Assembly (NCBI GenBank): GCA_003611745.1
Contig: RAYF01000041.1
Coordinates: 1 to 59,649 of the forward strand
DNA length: 59,649 bases
Direction: 5' to 3'
From: a bacterium D16-36
GTDB taxonomy: Bacteria; Bacillota; Clostridia; Lachnospirales; Lachnospiraceae
The position numbers and the translations under genes were made by a program. The notes beneath the pieces are model-generated. The model was not told where the DNA came from and did not search any database. It was given only the letters and a program-made list of their open reading frames with translations. Positions 17,122 through 25,376 of the stretch are shown here, in pieces; within the stretch, counting starts at the first letter, position 1, and each line of letters begins with the position of its first letter.

Positions 17122-17159
17122 CTACAGCTCTCATCAACTCCTGCACCTGATGCATCCTT
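17122..17159 (-). other. Probable scar of a TagB/TagF-like gene end in a leader
   Basis: Minus-strand sequence of about 38 bases (AAGGATGCATCAGG, then TGCAGGAGTTGATGA) matches the 3' coding end of the glycerophosphotransferase gene at about 57906-57950 apart from an 8-base gap and a few substitutions. It is out of frame and non-coding here. It lies in the 229-base gene-free stretch 17038-17266. The rest of that stretch holds the promoter at 17242-17270 and otherwise shows nothing I can identify. Confidence 0.4.
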
Positions 17160-17241
17160 ATAGCAGTGCCCCTCCAGCCAAAGACTGTATTCAACGCCAA
17201 ATATACTACATAATAAAATTTATGTTTCATTATCCTGCTTA

Positions 17242-17270
17242 ATTATAGCCTTTAACACTAGCCTTGTCAA
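17242..17270 (-). promoter_or_regulatory. Perfect-consensus sigma-A promoter inside the locus
   Basis: On the minus strand TTGACA (17265-17270), a 17-base spacer and TATAAT (17242-17247) match the vegetative consensus exactly. The -35 box contains the TGA stop codon (17267-17269) of the upstream cytidylyltransferase gene. It would start a transcript about 200 bases before the aminotransferase at 15946-17037 and drive the genes at 15210, 13347 and 12567. Confidence 0.85.
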
Positions 17271-18079
17271 TTGAAACCATATTTTGAGTCCCCCCAACAA
17301 GCCTTTATCTGCCTTTCTGCCAGCTTTAAATCATCCACGTCATCCACTTCGTACCATTCCCTCTGGATATGGACTGCCTTTAACAAGTAGCCCTCATCTA
17401 TCATTCCCTGCAGCAGGTCTGTCATATACATCCCGCGATAATCCCTGTCCGTGCGCCACAGCTTCTCCCCATGCCCTGTACGCCTCTTTGCCTCCCCTGA
17501 GACAGCAAGCAATGCCTTTAGCCCCTGTCCCCGGAAGCGCATCAGGCCGATATACTGCGACTGCACCCTGCTGATATCCGTTGTCTTTTGCCCAATTTCC
17601 GTAAGGCATCCGTCCTCATTATACATAAGCGTCTCCGCATCATCCAGAGGATTGGCGCACCGCTCCGACCAGTACCCATACCAGCCGTCATCTACCACCA
17701 CTGACATTTCCTCCTCTGAATCCAGAATCCTCTGCAGGACAGGCTTCCCATAGATGATGTCGCCGTAGGAAACCAGCACATCCCCTGCCCCTTCCAAAAT
17801 CTCCCCTGCACACATCAGGGAACATACCATATTTGTCACCTCATACTCCTTGTTGACAATAATCTGAATCCCCGTGCCCTTTAAATGTCCCTTTAAAACA
17901 TCACTGCAGTACCCCGCAACAATTGTAATATCCTCTTCTTCTATCCCGCAGGAACGCATGGTATCCAACTGCCTCTCTATTATGCTCTTCCCATCCACCC
18001 TGACCATGCATTTCGGGCAGCTATCCGTTAATGGCCGCAGCCTTGTCCCCTGCCCGGCCGCCAATATAATCACTTTCAT
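17267..18079 (-). CDS. CTP:phosphoglutamine cytidylyltransferase (Cj1416-like)
   Basis: A 270-residue nucleotidyltransferase. The motif LAAGQGTRLRPL is at 6-17, the substrate lysine is K23 in CPKCMV, and the metal site region is VSYGDIIYG. In the Campylobacter phosphoramidate pathway the homologous enzyme joins CMP to L-glutamine phosphate and releases pyrophosphate. The call rests on its neighbours: it overlaps the amidotransferase gene by four bases (ATGA) and lies in the same run as the glutamine kinase and 3'-kinase. Without that context it would be an unspecified LicC/RfbA-type transferase. Its stop codon is part of the next promoter. Confidence 0.78.
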   Translation of the reverse strand: MKVIILAAGQGTRLRPLTDSCPKCMVRVDGKSIIERQLDTMRSCGIEEEDITIVAGYCSDVLKGHLKGTGIQIIVNKEYEVTNMVCSLMCAGEILEGAGDVLVSYGDIIYGKPVLQRILDSEEEMSVVVDDGWYGYWSERCANPLDDAETLMYNEDGCLTEIGQKTTDISRVQSQYIGLMRFRGQGLKALLAVSGEAKRRTGHGEKLWRTDRDYRGMYMTDLLQGMIDEGYLLKAVHIQREWYEVDDVDDLKLAERQIKACWGDSKYGFN

Positions 18080-18690
18080 AGCGGTATCTCCTTTCTCCCA
18101 AAAAGTTTACGCACCCTCTCAATATCCTCCTGCCGGTAAGGGTTTTCCCTTTCCGGATGCCACATTGTGGCTAAGATAAGGTACGACTCATGCCTGACTG
18201 CCTCAACCACCCCGTCATCTGTCCATGCCAGTTTCCGCAACGGCTCTTCTACCTGCAGGCACGCCTGGTTGTGGTAGCTGTTCACCTCTTCGCCCTCCCA
18301 GACGCCATGCAGCCTGTGCCTTACTGCAGCATGGCCACGGACATTCTCTAATTTACAGCCGAAATAGTCCAAAACAACCTGCATCCCCCGGCAGAATCCA
18401 TAAACCGGTACCCCTTCCCTGATAGAAAGGCTTACCAGCTCACGTTCCATCCCATCCCTCTCCGGGGCATCCCCGCCATATTTTACAAGGCTGTTCCCAC
18501 CTGTCAGGACAATGCCGGACGGCTTCATCTGCTTAAAAATCCGGACAGCAACCTCCCTGTTATTGGGAAGGGGCACGGGAAGGCAGCCGCATTCGCCCAG
18601 AAAACCTGCGATATTCTGGTCTGCGCAGTCCCTCCTCTCCCCGTAGCTTTCTACAATCTCTACACGCTGTGTATACAATACAATTTCCAT
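18076..18690 (-). CDS. Class I glutamine amidotransferase-like hydrolase (Cj1417-like)
   Basis: A 204-residue protein of the peptidase C26/GATase1 fold. The nucleophile C100 lies in YGFCRGMQ, and H178 and E180 lie in MWHPERENP, giving a full Cys-His-Glu triad; the oxyanion region is VLTGGNSL near 61-68. In Campylobacter the homologue hydrolyses gamma-glutamyl-CDP-amidate to glutamate and CDP-phosphoramidate. No synthetase partner domain is present, which fits a free-standing hydrolase. The ATG at 18690 has GGAGTGATCAGA upstream; the longer open frame runs into the methyltransferase gene and is not used. Confidence 0.8.
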   Translation of the reverse strand: MEIVLYTQRVEIVESYGERRDCADQNIAGFLGECGCLPVPLPNNREVAVRIFKQMKPSGIVLTGGNSLVKYGGDAPERDGMERELVSLSIREGVPVYGFCRGMQVVLDYFGCKLENVRGHAAVRHRLHGVWEGEEVNSYHNQACLQVEEPLRKLAWTDDGVVEAVRHESYLILATMWHPERENPYRQEDIERVRKLFGRKEIPL

Positions 18691-18695
18691 TCTGA

Positions 18696-19451
18696 TCACT
18701 CCGCCTTTGCCTGTGCCATCCATATCCTCGTTGTGTATGGAACCTTGATATGCTCTTTCCCTTCCTTCTCCACGAGGCTGCGGATTTGCTGGTTTATATA
18801 CTCGAACCTGTCTTTGGACTGGCGGTGTACTGTCCCATGCGATTTCCATCCCTCAATAAAATCCTCTGCAGGGACATCGTGCAGGATGGTTCCCTCAATA
18901 TACATAACCTCCTGAAAAAGACCGCTTTCATTGATTACATCCGTCTGGTCCTCGCGCCTTGTCCCATAAGAATAATCATGTATTTCCCGTTTCAATATGT
19001 TTTCAATCCCTGCCTGCAGTGGGTCATTTAAATCTCTGTGGTTCCACATGCATGCAAACCACCCCCCTGCCTTTAAGATCCTCTTACTCTCCAGCAGGGC
19101 CTCCTGACGGTTGCACACATTAAACGATGAGCCAAATGTTACAAGGTCAAATTCCCCATCTCTCATGCCTGTATGCTCACCGACGCCCTCAAACCACTTC
19201 ACATCCTGAAACTGCTCCGTCCTCATAATCCCGTTTTTGCGCATGGCATCGTTCGGCTCCACAGCGCACACTTTTAATCCATATTCTGCCAGCTTCATTG
19301 TCAGGTGGGCGGCGCCTGCGCCCACATCACACGCCATATCCCCTTTCTTTACCCCGGCAGCAGCCAGCATTCTGTCAATCGCATCCTGCGAATAATCCGG
19401 CCTCTTTAAGTATGCATCTGCTAAATCTGTATAATCCCATTCTGTTTTCAT
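18696..19451 (-). CDS. SAM-dependent methyltransferase (Cj1419-like)
   Basis: A 251-residue class I methyltransferase. SAM-binding sequence ACDVGAGAAHLTMKLAEYG is near 39-57, followed by VCAVEPND, and FDLVTFGSSFNVC as the motif IV region. The N-terminus WDYTDLADAYLKRPDYS is the pattern I recall from the Campylobacter capsule gene Cj1419. It is the second of two methyltransferases in the cassette, as in C. jejuni, where both genes flank or follow the kinase. It should use SAM to O-methylate the phosphoramidate group. It lies 5 bases from the amidotransferase gene and 13 bases from the glutamine kinase gene. Confidence 0.8.
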   Translation of the reverse strand: MKTEWDYTDLADAYLKRPDYSQDAIDRMLAAAGVKKGDMACDVGAGAAHLTMKLAEYGLKVCAVEPNDAMRKNGIMRTEQFQDVKWFEGVGEHTGMRDGEFDLVTFGSSFNVCNRQEALLESKRILKAGGWFACMWNHRDLNDPLQAGIENILKREIHDYSYGTRREDQTDVINESGLFQEVMYIEGTILHDVPAEDFIEGWKSHGTVHRQSKDRFEYINQQIRSLVEKEGKEHIKVPYTTRIWMAQAKAE

Positions 19452-19464
19452 ATCTTTTCTCCTC

Positions 19465-21792
19465 TTATCTTATTATCCTTACAGCCTTCGCCAGACAGTC
19501 TATCTCCAGCACGGCCGCACCCTTATACTTTTCAAACTGCTTCTCCCCCACCCCAATCACTGCCGGGATGCCAAGCTCCCCTGCACGGATTGCCATATGC
19601 GAATTGGCCCCGCCATAGGCAGTGATAAACCCTTTGATGCCATGGGAAAATATCCAGTCATATCCGGGGTCGGCACTCGGCACCAGAAGGATCTTCCCCC
19701 CGATGTCCTCCCCCGTCCCCTTTAATACCGACACGTCACCCTCCACACATCCAAGGGTAATGTAATTAGGCTCTGCATCCGGATAAGCAAACTGCCATAC
19801 ATCAGACGGCCGGAGGATGACAGGAGGCAGCGCCAGCGTCTTTGTCATCCGGTAGCCCTTCTTCCCGGCAGCCACCCCGGCTCTTAACGTCTCCCCAATA
19901 TCCGCCGTCGTCTTGTACAGCCCCTGGATGCACCTGACATCGATATATGCACAGTCTTCCTTCGGGATACCGTGCGATTCCCCAAGTTCCCCAATCATCT
20001 GGATGGCTTTGCTTATGTTCTTTGTAAAAATGAATTTTCCATACTCCCGGCCCTCTATCACGCCCTTTATAAAATCCATCAGCTCCAGTATGTCGCTGCC
20101 CAGCCCATTTTCCTGTAAGGCATCAGCAAGCCTGTGCATCTGTTCAAGGGACAGGCGGAAATGCCCGCCTCCCACCTCTTCCTGCACTGCCCCCTCCGGG
20201 GCACCCTCCCAGCTAAAATATGACTCCGGCGCCTCATCATACCTCTTGGAATTAATATCATATGTGCCCGGCCTCAGGTGCCCGTATTTTTCCAGAAACT
20301 TCTTCCTTGTAAGCTCTGAAAAATCCCTGCCCATATTGGAACTGACCGTATCCACGTCATTCATGAACTGCTGGTATTCCTCCCGTGAGATGATCCCCGC
20401 CGTTACCATCGACTGCAGCAGCTGCACAGCGATAAAGGCTGCACGCGCAAGCCCTGCAAACGGGAGCGTCCCATATCTTTTGCAGTCCTCCAGCAGCCAG
20501 TATATTTTCTCAATATCCCCCATGTCGCTGCCCATAATCTCGCCATATCTTTTTTCAAGGACGCCGATTTTTTCATAATCTTTCCGCCATAACCCAGTCC
20601 TATGGTTAATAATCCTGTTTGTCACATCCCGCAGGGCATCCACAATCCGGCAGATTTCATCCCCGGCAAACCCATATTTCCCCAAAACCTTTATCCGCTC
20701 CGGCAGATCCAGCGTATAACAGGAAAATACAATGTCAAACTCCACCTTGTCATGCTTTGCCGGATCCTCCGTCAGCCTGTCCATATAATAATCTACCAGC
20801 TTTTCACTGACGGTTTCCTCCAAACCTGCCGGGATGAAGGAATTAAAGCTGACACGTATGTCGATATAAGGCAATCCCCCAAAATCCACCATCAGCGGGA
20901 AGCTGCGCAGGTTACGGTATCCATAGTTATCCCTCTGGTAAGCCCATACGCTGTCTGTTATGACCTCCTGGTACAGCGACAGGGCAAGCGGCCTGGGGCG
21001 GATGCCGATCATCTCCGCAGGGTTCCAGTCAGGCATCACGCCGTAAACCGTCTTTTCCCCACACAAAAAAGGTTTCGGGGACTGGCTCTTTCTTATCTTC
21101 TCCTCAATCCGCCTTAACGCCTCCCGCTGGCTGCCGTAATCCGCCAGCGGAGCACTTAGGCACAGCGGCCTCACCTGCAGGATATACAGCTCCCCGCCCT
21201 CTGCAACAGCAAACTCCACGTCAAGGTTTTCCTGCCCAAATGCCTCTTCCAGCTCTTTAAGTGTACGGCACAGCCTACCAATCCTCTCATCCCCGCTGTA
21301 AGGATGCCCCTTAAAGACATACAGGAGCTTATTCCCCTTCCCCGTGCCTGAAGTAACAGATGAAGTGGAGCCCGTCACGTCATAGTTTATAACATAATAA
21401 TTCCCAAGTGTATTCGGGTCCGCCGTAAATGCAACGCCGCACATCACTACATCCCCGAGCATTGGCTGGACTAACACCTGATTCCCCGGGCTGTCATCCC
21501 CATAGGAAGAAATGACTGTTTCCACCGCATGGCAGAATGCCTCCCTTCCACAGACATGCGCCACCGACTCAAACCTTCCGGCCTGTGACGACTCCTCAGT
21601 ATCTTCATTTAATGCACTACTCCTGACAATCCATTCCCCTGGTCCCACTACTGCCAGAATCCTTTCCCAGACTGCCTCAGGGGAGCCAGCCCACTCCCTT
21701 ACGCTGAAATAGGCAAGCGGAAGCACCGATGCATGTTGGCACCTGCCTGCCAGCCTTTCTAAAGTCTCAGCCTTAGTACCGAATTTAATCAT
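19465..21792 (-). CDS. L-glutamine kinase, PEP-synthase-like (Cj1418-like)
   Basis: A 775-residue protein built like a PEP synthase without the PEP/pyruvate barrel. The N-terminal ATP-grasp half has IVRSSALNEDTEESSQAGRF at 55-74, the usual nucleotide and phosphate loop. The C-terminal phosphohistidine domain has GGANSHMAIRAGELGIP with the carrier histidine at 732. Between them is a large domain with no match I can name. In Campylobacter the homologue phosphorylates the amide nitrogen of L-glutamine with ATP, the first step to phosphoramidate. Genuine PEP synthases have a third, C-terminal barrel domain, which is absent here. The ATG at 21792 overlaps the kinase gene upstream by 8 bases and has a G-rich site before it. 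Confidence 0.85.
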   Translation of the reverse strand: MIKFGTKAETLERLAGRCQHASVLPLAYFSVREWAGSPEAVWERILAVVGPGEWIVRSSALNEDTEESSQAGRFESVAHVCGREAFCHAVETVISSYGDDSPGNQVLVQPMLGDVVMCGVAFTADPNTLGNYYVINYDVTGSTSSVTSGTGKGNKLLYVFKGHPYSGDERIGRLCRTLKELEEAFGQENLDVEFAVAEGGELYILQVRPLCLSAPLADYGSQREALRRIEEKIRKSQSPKPFLCGEKTVYGVMPDWNPAEMIGIRPRPLALSLYQEVITDSVWAYQRDNYGYRNLRSFPLMVDFGGLPYIDIRVSFNSFIPAGLEETVSEKLVDYYMDRLTEDPAKHDKVEFDIVFSCYTLDLPERIKVLGKYGFAGDEICRIVDALRDVTNRIINHRTGLWRKDYEKIGVLEKRYGEIMGSDMGDIEKIYWLLEDCKRYGTLPFAGLARAAFIAVQLLQSMVTAGIISREEYQQFMNDVDTVSSNMGRDFSELTRKKFLEKYGHLRPGTYDINSKRYDEAPESYFSWEGAPEGAVQEEVGGGHFRLSLEQMHRLADALQENGLGSDILELMDFIKGVIEGREYGKFIFTKNISKAIQMIGELGESHGIPKEDCAYIDVRCIQGLYKTTADIGETLRAGVAAGKKGYRMTKTLALPPVILRPSDVWQFAYPDAEPNYITLGCVEGDVSVLKGTGEDIGGKILLVPSADPGYDWIFSHGIKGFITAYGGANSHMAIRAGELGIPAVIGVGEKQFEKYKGAAVLEIDCLAKAVRIIR

Positions 21793-22306
21793 CAACCCCA
21801 CCCCCGCCTGCACAGAATGCCTCCCAGATGCGCCCTGCCGCCGCCTGCGGCGGCAGCCTCCCGTCATTTTTCAAGACTAAGTCTGGATTCCCAGGAAGCT
21901 CCGCCTCCAGATCCACCCCGGCCACATCGCTGCCGGACTGGTACAACCCCTTCTGGTTCCTCTGCTTTAGCACCTCCATCGGCACTTCTATGTAAATTTC
22001 CTTATACTGGCTGATATTCTGCCGGTTCCAGTCCCGCACCTCATGGAACATGGATATCGTGCATAGCACCACATCCTGCCCCTGCGACGCCAAAAGCCTG
22101 CACAGCCTCGAATAGCGCATCGCACAGCGGAGCCTGTCCTCCCTGCCATAGCCGAGGTCGTTCCCAAAAACCTCCCGCAGCATGTCCCCGTCCAGAAAGA
22201 GCACATTTTTCTTCTTCCGGGCCAGCATTTCAAAGAACAGCTTCCCAACCGTTGTTTTCCCTGCCCCGGAAAGCCCAGTTATCCAGTAAACAGTCCCTGT
22301 ATTCAT
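21785..22306 (-). CDS. APS-kinase-like CDP-phosphoramidate 3'-kinase (Cj1415-like)
   Basis: A 173-residue P-loop kinase. The Walker A GLSGAGKT is at 11-18 and LDGDMLRE near 38-45. It looks like an adenylyl-sulfate kinase but lacks the family's SPYR motif and the GFTGID segment, having TISMFHEVRDWNRQNI instead. This is the form seen in Campylobacter capsule loci, where the enzyme adds a 3'-phosphate to CDP-phosphoramidate. No sulfate adenylyltransferase gene is in the window, which also speaks against a role in PAPS synthesis. I use the ATG at 22306, which has GGTGG upstream; an ATG at 22339 has no ribosome binding site. Confidence 0.8.
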   Translation of the reverse strand: MNTGTVYWITGLSGAGKTTVGKLFFEMLARKKKNVLFLDGDMLREVFGNDLGYGREDRLRCAMRYSRLCRLLASQGQDVVLCTISMFHEVRDWNRQNISQYKEIYIEVPMEVLKQRNQKGLYQSGSDVAGVDLEAELPGNPDLVLKNDGRLPPQAAAGRIWEAFCAGGGGVDD

Positions 22307-22347
22307 TCTGATATATCCACCTTTCTTTATAAACGCCATTCAAGGAA

Positions 22348-24147
22348 TCAAGAAAAAATCTTGCTTTCCCCTATATCCAGATACTCCCCATACTGAAAAT
22401 ATGCCCCATATTTTTTCTTTTCCTCCTGCATATATAGTAACTGCGTACATAGCATTCCCATCCTTTTATGGTACCTTTCCCTATCTGCCTCATCCTTAAA
22501 TGCCATAAACCGTTCAAAATAAAATGGATATTCAAAAAGCTTTCCAAGTTCTTCACACGGCATCGGATACTTATCCCTCCCTACATAGGAATACCCGTAT
22601 GCCTTGCTTTTTTCCCGGGAGATTAAATCCAGACGAAATTTATCAAACGCATCAAAGAATTGTTCATAGGAATAATACACCGGCTTTAAATCAAAACCTG
22701 TAATATGGCTTTCCTTTACAACATAATCCCTCTCTTTCCCATTCTCTGTCGTCTCCAGTAAGGTATCGCTCCACGGAAACCCTACAATTCCACATAATTT
22801 CTCTAAAACCTTCTGCGGATGCATCTTTAAGTCCTCAAAACGGATCCTTACCAATGGATACTTTTTTTCTTCCTCATCCAGTTTTTCCTGTGCCATCATA
22901 TACAGAAGATTATAGATGTCATATGGAAACAACGTCTCATGCGGCTGATTAAATGAATACAGTATCATTTTCATATAGGAGCCCATACGCTTATAAGGAG
23001 TGCGAATCATTGCTAACAAAATGATGTCAAATTTCATCCGCTCCAGCCATTTAAAAATACTATCCCGCATAAGTTTATTAGAATGGATATCCATATAAAT
23101 AATTGCCTCACCCTGCAGGGGCTTATTATGCTGGAACTCATAGTAGGCCAGATAAATCAGTAAAAAGATATCCCGCTCAGAATAAGACACCCCCTGCCTA
23201 AAATATCTCCCCATAACTTCCTGATATCTCTCCAGCCATGACAAATCTTTCGCGCCTGCAGTCTGTAAGTAATACTTTATCTCGCCTGCAATGGCCTCCG
23301 CCAGCCTTTCCCCCGGCCTATCCACAGAAGCTTTGACAATATGCCATATATTACAGCCCCATGGATTCAGCCCGAGAAACAATACATTTGGATGAAAATC
23401 CAAGATATTGTCAATCAGCAGCGAACCAGAAAAGGGAGAAGATTTCAGAAAAAGAACTTTCTCCACCTGTATGCCAAATTCATCCATAATCCTGTCTGTA
23501 TTACCAGAAACCGGCAGTTCCTCGCAATACAGCATATGCCCAAGAAAAAAACGGGTAAACGAACGAATTCCATGCGCCTGCAGTATCCGGACCAAATCTT
23601 CATCCCTCTCCGGCAATCCAAGGGATACCCCCATTTCTAATGGAACCCAGATGGCATCCTCCCATTTTCCGGCAAACTCATCCATACTTTCCTCCGAAGG
23701 ACAGGTCTGCACATCAATTTTCTGCTCCAGACTTTCTATCCATTTCCTGAACAAATCACATAAGAACGGCCTGCCGAACAAAATAAGGGTCTTATGTTCT
23801 AACACTTTCGGCACCTGTTTTTTGTATTCCGAAAGCTCCCCCTGTTCCTCTAATTCAAGAGAAAGAAAATAAGAACTCCCCTTACGATACCCATCCCTCT
23901 CCAAATCAGCCCCGATTGCTATCGCAGCCGCATAGGTAGAATTGGCCACTACATATACAGCATCCGGATATTTCCGGTGGCATTCCTGATAATTATACAC
24001 AGGCAGGCCCAGCCGCATCCCGCCTTCATTTACTTTGGCATTATCACAAAATGCTGCAACACGGTATCCTTTGGACAGCAATTTTATATACACTTCTTCC
24101 CCATAACCTTTTGCGCAATAGACAATAATTTCATTCCCGATTTCCAT
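22348..24147 (-). CDS. Rossmann domain plus sulfotransferase-fold protein, candidate phosphoramidate transferase
   Basis: A 599-residue protein. Residues 1-100 form a small Rossmann domain (IIVYCAKGYGEEVYIK, then AAFCDNAKVNEGG and GLPVYNY). From about 230 it has a sulfotransferase core: the 5'-phosphate loop in FLKSSPFSGSLLI (233-245), and the 3'-phosphate signature IRTPYKRMGSYMK with R382 and S390, spaced as in the sulfotransferase at 34423. Sulfotransferases bind a 3'-phospho nucleotide donor. The product of the adjacent 3'-kinase is such a donor carrying phosphoramidate, so transfer of that group is the natural guess. It precedes the kinase gene in the same run. A true PAPS-dependent role remains possible. 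The ribosome binding site is AGGTGGAG. Confidence 0.7.
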   Translation of the reverse strand: MEIGNEIIVYCAKGYGEEVYIKLLSKGYRVAAFCDNAKVNEGGMRLGLPVYNYQECHRKYPDAVYVVANSTYAAAIAIGADLERDGYRKGSSYFLSLELEEQGELSEYKKQVPKVLEHKTLILFGRPFLCDLFRKWIESLEQKIDVQTCPSEESMDEFAGKWEDAIWVPLEMGVSLGLPERDEDLVRILQAHGIRSFTRFFLGHMLYCEELPVSGNTDRIMDEFGIQVEKVLFLKSSPFSGSLLIDNILDFHPNVLFLGLNPWGCNIWHIVKASVDRPGERLAEAIAGEIKYYLQTAGAKDLSWLERYQEVMGRYFRQGVSYSERDIFLLIYLAYYEFQHNKPLQGEAIIYMDIHSNKLMRDSIFKWLERMKFDIILLAMIRTPYKRMGSYMKMILYSFNQPHETLFPYDIYNLLYMMAQEKLDEEEKKYPLVRIRFEDLKMHPQKVLEKLCGIVGFPWSDTLLETTENGKERDYVVKESHITGFDLKPVYYSYEQFFDAFDKFRLDLISREKSKAYGYSYVGRDKYPMPCEELGKLFEYPFYFERFMAFKDEADRERYHKRMGMLCTQLLYMQEEKKKYGAYFQYGEYLDIGESKIFS

Positions 24148-24195
24148 TTATATGCTCCACCTTCCTAAATTCTACATCACACGGCGCCGTCCCCG

Positions 24196-25362
24196 CTACT
24201 CCTTCCACACAACCCTCCTTATCACGCCGGTATAACTCTGGATAATCTTGACAACCTTCATAGATACATTCTCCTCCATATAATCAGGTACCGGCGTTCC
24301 GTAACCACCTCCTTTATGCATCAAAAGCGCGGCATCCAATACCTGCGCCAGAGAAACACCGTCTATTCCCGCCAGCCAGAAACACCCCTTATCCAAAGCT
24401 TCCGGACGTTCCGTAGAAGTGCGGATGCATATAGCAGGGAAAGGATGCCCCACACTGGCAAAAAAACTGCTCTCCTCCGGCAATGTACCACTGTCTGATA
24501 TAACAGCTTTAGCATTTATCTGCAGGCAGTTGTAATCATGGAACCCCATCGGTTCATGCCGCATCACGCGCCTATCCAGCGGAAAGCTCATTTCCTCCAG
24601 CCTCTTTTTGCTGCGCGGATGGCAGGAATATAAAATCGGCAGATTATATTTTTTAGCAATCCCGTTAACTGCTGTAAATAGCGAGAGAAAATTCTTTTCT
24701 GTCTCAATATTTTCTTCCCTGTGCGCGGAGAGAAGGAAATACTTTCCCTTTTCCAGCCCCAGACGGGCATGAATATCACTTCCTTTTATCTTTTCCAAAT
24801 TTTTATGCAGCACCTCTGCCATGGGGGAGCCTGTCACATAGGTCCGCTCCTTCGGCAGCCCGCACTCCTCAAGATAGCGGCGCGCATGTTCCGAATAAGC
24901 CATATTCACATCCGAAATAATATCCACGATACGCCGGTTTGTTTCCTCCGGCAGGCACTCATCTTTGCAGCGGTTCCCAGCCTCCATATGAAAAATAGGA
25001 ATATGCAGGCGCTTTGCCCCAATCACGGAAAGGCAGGAATTTGTATCCCCTAACACCAATACCGCATCCGGCCTTGTCTCCTCCATCACTTCATAAGAGG
25101 CGGAAATAATATTGCCCATCGTTTCTCCCAGATGCCTGCCGACGGCATCCAGATAAATATCTGGTCCGCCTAACTCTAAATCCTGAAAAAACACGCCATT
25201 TAAATTAAAATCATAGTTTTGCCCCGTATGTACCAGCAGCGTATCAAAATAGATACGGCATTTCTTAATAACCTCAGCCAGACGAATAATTTCCGGCCTG
25301 GTTCCCACAATAATCATCAGTTTCAACCTGCCGTCACCCTGAAAAGACGCAGTTTTCCGCAT
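24196..25362 (-). CDS. UDP-N-acetyl-L-fucosamine 2-epimerase (CapG/FnlC type)
   Basis: A protein of about 388 residues of the UDP-GlcNAc 2-epimerase family (GT-B fold). Motifs are MIIVGTRPEIIRL near 16-28, HTGQNYD, the catalytic VLGDTNSCLS, HMEAGNRC, and LLSAHREENIE. Its position next to the CapE and CapF genes shows that it acts last in UDP-L-FucNAc synthesis, epimerising C2 of the L-talose intermediate. Downstream of CapE and CapF, it completes the trio. The ATG at 25362 is preferred (GGAGG five bases upstream); an ATG at 25374 is also open. Confidence 0.88.
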   Translation of the reverse strand: MRKTASFQGDGRLKLMIIVGTRPEIIRLAEVIKKCRIYFDTLLVHTGQNYDFNLNGVFFQDLELGGPDIYLDAVGRHLGETMGNIISASYEVMEETRPDAVLVLGDTNSCLSVIGAKRLHIPIFHMEAGNRCKDECLPEETNRRIVDIISDVNMAYSEHARRYLEECGLPKERTYVTGSPMAEVLHKNLEKIKGSDIHARLGLEKGKYFLLSAHREENIETEKNFLSLFTAVNGIAKKYNLPILYSCHPRSKKRLEEMSFPLDRRVMRHEPMGFHDYNCLQINAKAVISDSGTLPEESSFFASVGHPFPAICIRTSTERPEALDKGCFWLAGIDGVSLAQVLDAALLMHKGGGYGTPVPDYMEENVSMKVVKIIQSYTGVIRRVVWKE

Positions 25363-25376
25363 CGCTACCTCCATTT

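Noticed and set aside
17111-17155. Leader peptide of 14 residues in the 17-kb leader
   Set aside because: The frame coincides with the scar resembling a glycerophosphotransferase gene end, has no codon bias towards one amino acid, and no attenuator follows it.
20602-21117. Plus-strand open frame of 171 codons
   Set aside because: It lies wholly inside the glutamine kinase gene, has no ribosome binding site and no recognisable domain.
21836-21857. GCC/GGC inverted repeat as a regulatory hairpin
   Set aside because: It lies within the coding sequence of the kinase and reflects proline, glutamine and alanine codons.
21785-22306. Genuine adenylyl-sulfate kinase for sulfate assimilation
   Set aside because: The APS-specific SPYR and GFTGID segments are missing, there is no sulfate adenylyltransferase in the window, and the gene overlaps the glutamine kinase gene.
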